Assembly (NCBI GenBank): GCA_002067705.1
Contig: MVRL01000155.1
Span: 1 to 36,927 of the forward strand
Direction: 5' to 3'
DNA: 36,927 nucleotides
Origin: Methanosaeta sp. PtaU1.Bin112
GTDB lineage: Archaea > Halobacteriota > Methanosarcinia > Methanotrichales > Methanotrichaceae
Made by a program: the position numbers and the translations under genes. Positions 33,029 through 36,927 of the stretch are shown piece after piece (the stretch's first letter is position 1; every line of letters starts with the position of its first letter). The notes beneath the pieces are model-generated. The model worked only from the letters and a program-made list of their open reading frames with translations, did no database searches and was not told the DNA's origin.

Positions 33029-33553
33029 ATGAAGCTAAAGATAAAGATTGCTGGTCCAAAAGTGCATGATGTAGGCTACCGTGTATTCCTGCTAAAAAAT
33101 GCCATGAACCTTGCCCTACCCGGATTGTCTACCTACAACTGGGATGAGTGCGGCCAACAAGAGGTTATCGCCCTGGTGGAAGGTGATGAGGCCAGAATCG
33201 CGCCCTTCTTACAGGCTATTGAGAAGAATAAGCCGGAGCTGGCCAAAGTCTCTAAGGTGACATCTGAGCCCTACGACGGCGATGTTGGACGAACCATTGA
33301 GATGGCCATGCTCTGCTCATTTGTTCAACTGGATAAGGCTGTACCGCTACTTCTGAAGATCCAAGAGAATACCACCGTGATCCCTCAAATAAGTGAGGAC
33401 ATCAAGGCAGTGCGGAAGAATACCGACACAATTCCCCAGGTACTGGAAGAGATCAAGGGCCTGAGAGAAGACATCCAACCGGGATACGGAATGACTCTTG
33501 GGCAGGTGCAGTCAGATATCAGAGCCATAAAAGAACGGCTCGGGATGATATAG
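33029..33553 (+). CDS. Acylphosphatase-domain protein with helical tail
   Basis: 174 residues from the ATG at 33029 (a GTG two codons earlier is also open). KIAGPKVHDVGYRVFLL carries the acylphosphatase signature with its phosphate-binding Arg (VGYR), and TYNWDECGQQEVIALVEGDE matches the second signature with the catalytic Asn. Acylphosphatases hydrolyse acyl phosphates such as acetyl phosphate. From about residue 100 an alpha-helical tail with near-repeats (NTTVIPQISEDIKAVRKN, NTDTIPQVLEEIKGLRED) suggests a coiled coil and oligomer formation. Longer archaeal forms of this kind exist. Its stop is one base before the antitoxin-like gene at 33555. Confidence 0.8.
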   Translation: MKLKIKIAGPKVHDVGYRVFLLKNAMNLALPGLSTYNWDECGQQEVIALVEGDEARIAPFLQAIEKNKPELAKVSKVTSEPYDGDVGRTIEMAMLCSFVQLDKAVPLLLKIQENTTVIPQISEDIKAVRKNTDTIPQVLEEIKGLREDIQPGYGMTLGQVQSDIRAIKERLGMI

Positions 33554-33554
33554 G

Positions 33555-33671
33555 ATGGCACGCAAAGAGGGTTTAATGGCGGCTTATGCAGATGAGCAAT
33601 ACGGCAAGCTACAGAGAGAGAAGGATCAGCACATATCCCTTGATGAGTATTGCGCCAAACGCGGCTTTTAA
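33555..33671 (+). CDS. Small antitoxin-like protein, 38 residues
   Basis: MARKEGLMAAYADEQYGKLQ, then HISLDEYCAKRGF. The last twelve residues match the motif of the genes at 31543 and 32507. One base separates it from the acylphosphatase-domain stop, so the two are translated from one message. Either the acylphosphatase protein is its partner, or it is an orphan antitoxin carried along by duplication. Confidence 0.5.
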   Translation: MARKEGLMAAYADEQYGKLQREKDQHISLDEYCAKRGF

Positions 33672-33703
33672 AAGGGGCGGGGTTTAGGATCGAAATGGAC
33701 CAA

Positions 33704-34014
33704 ATTCCTCCGCAAGCTTTTTCGTGAGAAATGCAAATAGCTTTTTTTTGTACAGAAAATATTTGGCGGCACCCGAAGAGATCGCGGACGTTGAGTAGAG
33801 ATTCGAAAGCAATAGATCATCCTGCAAGTCAGGGGCTTTGCAGGGAAATCCAGGGTGGATCAAATGCACCGACTCTTGCAAAGGCATCCCCATGCGGCCC
33901 GCCCGCCTCACGAGCTGGCCGCCCTCCAGCGCCGGATCGAGGCCGCAGACCGGCGGGCTGACGCGGGCCTGCGAGCTTTATGGGGTGACGGAAGAAGGTG
34001 GGCGGGATTGTGAG
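33704..34014 (+). repeat. Dispersed repeat, copy D
   Basis: Opens with TTCCTCCGCAAGCTTTTTCG (frame FLRKLFREKCK and a stop), passes through GGCGGCACCCGAAGAGATCG, then the GC-rich segment. An open frame here reads MHRLLQRHPHAARPPHELAA, LQRRIEAADRRADAGL; a single frame change continues it as CELYGVTEE. That is the clearest match to a methyltransferase C-terminal tail among the four copies. It lies directly before the mrr gene and may carry its promoter. Confidence 0.75.
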
Positions 34015-34056
34015 AAAAAACGTTGGCCAAAAGGATGAATTATTAGAGGTTCAATA

Positions 34057-34983
34057 ATGCCTGTTCCGGATTTCCAAAGCTTCATGCTACCGCTATTGAA
34101 ATTTGCAGCAGACCACGAGGAGCATACGAAAAGTGATGCATCAGACGCATTAGCGCTTCACTTCAATATCGTTGATGCAGATCGAAAAGAAATGCTTCCA
34201 AGTGGGAGGCAGACCCGATTTAACAACCGCATCGCTTGGGCCATCGTTTATCTGAGGAAGGCAAAGTTCCTAGAAAGCACCAGACGTGGTCGTTTCAAGA
34301 TAACTGATCGTGGCTTTGAGATCCTCAAGTCGAATCCTCCCAGGATTGATGCCAAATACCTGATGCAGCATGGAGACGCAGAATTCAAAGAATTTCATCA
34401 ACCGTCTCGTCGCAATGGAAATCAAAGCGAGGAACATGACGATGCCGATGCAGAAGTAGTCCGTACACCAAGAGAGGTCATGGATGCTGGCTATCAAGAG
34501 ATGAGACGAGATTTATCCCAGGAACTATTAACCAGGGTCAAGAGCTGTCAACCTCAATTCTTTGAGCAGCTAGTTGTCGATCTTCTAGTCGCCATGGGTT
34601 ATGGTGGATCTCTAAAAGATGCAGGAGAGGCCGTAGGTCAAAGCGGCGATGGTGGAGTAGATGGCATTATCAAAGAAGATAAGCTTGGATTGGAGGCAAT
34701 CTACCTGCAAGCCAAGAGATGGGAGAACACAGTAGGTCGTCCTGTTGTGCAGGCTTTCGCGGGCAGTCTAGATGGCTATAGAGCAAAGAAAGGAGTGCTG
34801 ATAACAACATCTCAGTTCTCCCCAGAAGCGAAAGACTATGTCAGTAGGATCGAGAAAAAGATTGTTCTGATAGATGGAGAAGAACTTGCCAAGCTCATGA
34901 TCGATTATGGAATTGGCGTAGCTACTGATGCCGTCTATGAAATTAAGAGACTGGATATGGATTACTTTGAGGGAGAGCTATGA
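34057..34983 (+). CDS. mrr: Mrr-type restriction endonuclease
   Basis: 308 residues. An N-terminal winged-helix domain (Mrr_N-like, about 1-95, LPLLKFAADHEEHTKSDASD and SGRQTRFNNRIAWA) is followed by an acidic linker and a PD-(D/E)xK domain (about 165-285). Catalytic residues visible are FFEQLVVDLLVAMGYGG, D202 in GDGGVDGII and Q218/K220 in IYLQAKRWE; Q-x-K in place of E-x-K is the Mrr form. Mrr enzymes cut DNA carrying methylated bases. The next gene begins at the ATGA overlap, so the two products are probably made in fixed proportion and act together. All expected residues are present. Confidence 0.93.
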   Translation: MPVPDFQSFMLPLLKFAADHEEHTKSDASDALALHFNIVDADRKEMLPSGRQTRFNNRIAWAIVYLRKAKFLESTRRGRFKITDRGFEILKSNPPRIDAKYLMQHGDAEFKEFHQPSRRNGNQSEEHDDADAEVVRTPREVMDAGYQEMRRDLSQELLTRVKSCQPQFFEQLVVDLLVAMGYGGSLKDAGEAVGQSGDGGVDGIIKEDKLGLEAIYLQAKRWENTVGRPVVQAFAGSLDGYRAKKGVLITTSQFSPEAKDYVSRIEKKIVLIDGEELAKLMIDYGIGVATDAVYEIKRLDMDYFEGEL

Positions 34984-36764
34984 CCGATGTTGAGCGCCAA
35001 TATTGGCTATGGGTGACTCGCCCTGATTACTATCTGGATGAAGATGGCTGTGATCGAGAAGATCTTGATCCTACATTAGGGGCTGACTCAGATGGTTGGT
35101 GGACCTGCAATAAAGCAACCAAACAAGGGGATTTAGTCCTCTTATGGAGAACATCACCTAAAAAAGACATCCGCTATTTAATCCAGGCAGAGAGCGATGC
35201 TTATTCTATTGCAGACAATAATGATCATGGGTGGGACTATGGCTGCGATTATGAAGTGCTTTATAAATTCGAACATTCCCTTCATGTAAAGGACCTTCGC
35301 CAAAATCCCTATTTTGATGAGTGGGGGCCCCTTCGATGCAGTTTCCAAAGAAGTAATTTTAAAATATCTCCAGAATATTGGGCAAAACTCAATAATTTGC
35401 TTGCCTTGAACAATCCAGGATATCAAGAATTCATTGAGAAAACACAACGGCAGTCAATAGCGGAAAGCATAGGATTGGAGAAAGAACTAGAAGATGCTTT
35501 GGTAAGCAATTTAGGAATTTTAAAAAATTTTGGATATAATCTTGAATTATATGATGATCTGATTACAAATCAATCCGGAAGACAGTTTATCTGCAAAGGG
35601 AATGGCGGGCGGATTGATCTGCTTTGTTATGATCAAACAAAAAAACGATATGTGGTTATAGAGCTGAAAAACGTGCGTGCTAGCCAAAACACCTTTGGTC
35701 AAATCTCTAATTACATGGGATGGGTGCAAGATAGAATTGCTAAGAGTGTTCCTGTTAAGGGGCTTGTAATAAGCAGAGGTTATGATACTCGATTTGAGTC
35801 TGCTCTTAAGACAACGGATAAAATAGGCCACATTAACGTAGAAGAGCTTGGATTCTCAGTTGCACCTTCAATTAAAGCTCAGAAAGTTATTGATTTCAAG
35901 AATTCCGATCAAACAAAAATGAGAATCCCCAAATCCCGCGAAGCAAGCAAATGGGTCAAGAAAGGAGATGACTTATTTGATCAAGGGAAATATAACGAAG
36001 CCATTTCATGCTATGATAATGCCATAGAAAAAGATCCCAAGAACAAATTGGCATGGGTGAATAAAGGAGCCGCCTTATTAGAATTGATGGAGTCTGATGA
36101 TGCCATATCCTGCTTTGATAAAGTCACAGAGTTATATCCCAAATCTGCTGAAGCATGGAATGGAAAAGGCTATGCTCTAAATAGACTGGATCGGTTTGAT
36201 GAAGCCATAATCGCTTTTAATAAAGCCATTGAAATAAATCATAAATCAGCGGACGCCTGGAACGGCAAAGGCATAGCTCTGGACAATTCTGGAAAGCATG
36301 ATGACGCCATTCAAGCCTATGAAAGAGCTATAGCAATAAGACCCAAGTTCGATGAAGCATGGAATAATAAGGGTTGGGCTTTAGCTGGCATTGGCAGGAG
36401 CGAAGAAGCTATCCAGGCTTATGATAATGCAATTGCGATTGATTCCAAAAATCCAAGCTCCTGGAAATGCAGAGGAAATGCACTGGCTGACCTTGGCAAG
36501 CATGATGAAGCGGTAAAAGCATACGATAAGGCCCTTGAGCTAGATCCAAAAGATGCAATTCTCTGGAATAACAAGGGCACTGCACTATTTGGCCTGCTAA
36601 TGTATGAAGAGGCACTTGAAGCTTTTAACAAGGCTATTGATATCAATCCACAAGAGGCATTTATTTGGCATTTCAGAGGCGAAACCCTGAAGGCGCTTAA
36701 TCGGTCTGAAGAGGCAGATGCAGCCTTTTCCAAGGCCAAAGAGCTGGGATATAATGAGGAATGA
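34980..36764 (+). CDS. EVE-like domain + NucS-like nuclease + eight TPR repeats
   Basis: 594 residues. Domain 1 (about 5-145) opens YWLWVTRPDYYLDEDGCDRE, with WWTCNKATKQGDLVLLWRTS, and resembles EVE/PUA-like readers of modified bases. Domain 2 (about 165-295) is a PD-(D/E)xK nuclease like the NucS/DUF91 catalytic domain: E168/E171 helix, D213 in GRIDLLCYD, E228-x-K230 in VVIELKN and Q241. Domain 3 (about 322-590) is eight 34-residue TPR units with W-x-x-K-G-x-A-L and D-x-A-I-x-x-Y/F-x-x-A-I-x-x-x-P. TPRs usually mediate protein contacts, here perhaps with the Mrr protein. The start overlaps the mrr stop. The gene is AT-richer than those to its left, a sign of transfer. I infer recognition and cutting of modified DNA; the EVE call is the least certain part. 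Confidence 0.85.
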   Translation: MTDVERQYWLWVTRPDYYLDEDGCDREDLDPTLGADSDGWWTCNKATKQGDLVLLWRTSPKKDIRYLIQAESDAYSIADNNDHGWDYGCDYEVLYKFEHSLHVKDLRQNPYFDEWGPLRCSFQRSNFKISPEYWAKLNNLLALNNPGYQEFIEKTQRQSIAESIGLEKELEDALVSNLGILKNFGYNLELYDDLITNQSGRQFICKGNGGRIDLLCYDQTKKRYVVIELKNVRASQNTFGQISNYMGWVQDRIAKSVPVKGLVISRGYDTRFESALKTTDKIGHINVEELGFSVAPSIKAQKVIDFKNSDQTKMRIPKSREASKWVKKGDDLFDQGKYNEAISCYDNAIEKDPKNKLAWVNKGAALLELMESDDAISCFDKVTELYPKSAEAWNGKGYALNRLDRFDEAIIAFNKAIEINHKSADAWNGKGIALDNSGKHDDAIQAYERAIAIRPKFDEAWNNKGWALAGIGRSEEAIQAYDNAIAIDSKNPSSWKCRGNALADLGKHDEAVKAYDKALELDPKDAILWNNKGTALFGLLMYEEALEAFNKAIDINPQEAFIWHFRGETLKALNRSEEADAAFSKAKELGYNEE

Positions 36765-36927
36765 ATCAATGATTTGCAGCCATATCGCGCAGCTCACCCA
36801 AAGCATCAGCCAGTTATCCCTGAATCCGGGGTAAGAGGAGATCAAGAAAAAGGATGGTGGCAGTTCTGGAAGTAATTATAGTTAAAAACCTAACTAATTT
36901 AACTTATTTCTATGTTTAAAAATTTTT

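Noticed and set aside
31744-36813. AAGCATCAGCCAG at 31744-31756 and 36801-36813, possible island end repeats
   Set aside because: Only 13 bases, with loosely similar flanks and no integrase or tRNA gene at either place, so attachment sites are not supported.
1-36927. tRNA, rRNA or CRISPR array anywhere in the window
   Set aside because: I scanned for the tRNA T-arm consensus, rRNA landmarks and regularly spaced repeats and saw none. A covariance-model search would be decisive.

Overview
The window looks like a chromosomal segment of a methanogenic euryarchaeon of the order Methanosarcinales, most likely Methanothrix (Methanosaeta). The evidence is a group II chaperonin with a Gly-Gly-Met tail, a Hef helicase-nuclease, a CxxC-x17-CxxC zinc protein, a CobN plus ChlI/ChlD-type chelatase, DGG[YF]-type beta-propeller repeats, archaeal TATA boxes and GGAGG-like ribosome binding sites. 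Genus assignment is inference; no rRNA or tRNA gene is present to settle it.

Layout. 1-306: a DNA methyltransferase gene cut off just after its TSPPYW motif. 0.3-5 kb (minus): a pentapeptide-repeat protein with a channel-like membrane end, then an ABC transporter of the nitrate/sulfonate/taurine type whose binding protein has its two halves in swapped order. 5-8.2 kb (minus): a zinc-ribbon protein, two coupled small unknown genes, and Hef. 8.4-11.5 kb (plus): two paralogous secreted proteins, a small secreted repeat protein and a 50-residue conserved protein, followed by a possible IS605-type end. 12.4-18.2 kb: a lone FecE/BtuD-like ATPase, a membrane-anchored phospholipase-D-fold protein, the thermosome, a cold-shock protein, a divergent HxlR regulator/Cys-rich protein pair and a DUF1624 membrane protein. 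18.4-28.8 kb: a metal/tetrapyrrole locus with an ABC-2 exporter and the ChlI-ChlD fusion on minus, divergent from a binding protein, a FecCD permease and CobN on plus. The ATPase at 12.4 kb is the best candidate for the missing third part of that importer, and related sequences lie upstream of both units.

28.8-37 kb is an accessory region. Four decayed copies of one GC-rich repeat can be read as ruins of restriction-modification genes: the C-terminal tail of an adenine methyltransferase, joined in two copies to the first and last parts of an hsdM gene with its middle deleted. Among the copies sit a beta-propeller protein, a RelE-like toxin, three very small antitoxin-like genes sharing one C-terminal motif, and an acylphosphatase-domain protein.

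The island ends with an apparently intact, AT-richer two-gene operon: an Mrr-type restriction endonuclease overlapping by four bases a 594-residue protein that joins an EVE-like reader domain, a NucS-like PD-(D/E)xK nuclease and eight TPR repeats. I read this as a candidate modification-dependent (type IV-like) defence system. With the permuted binding protein and the decayed-methyltransferase repeats, it is the most noteworthy content of the window.
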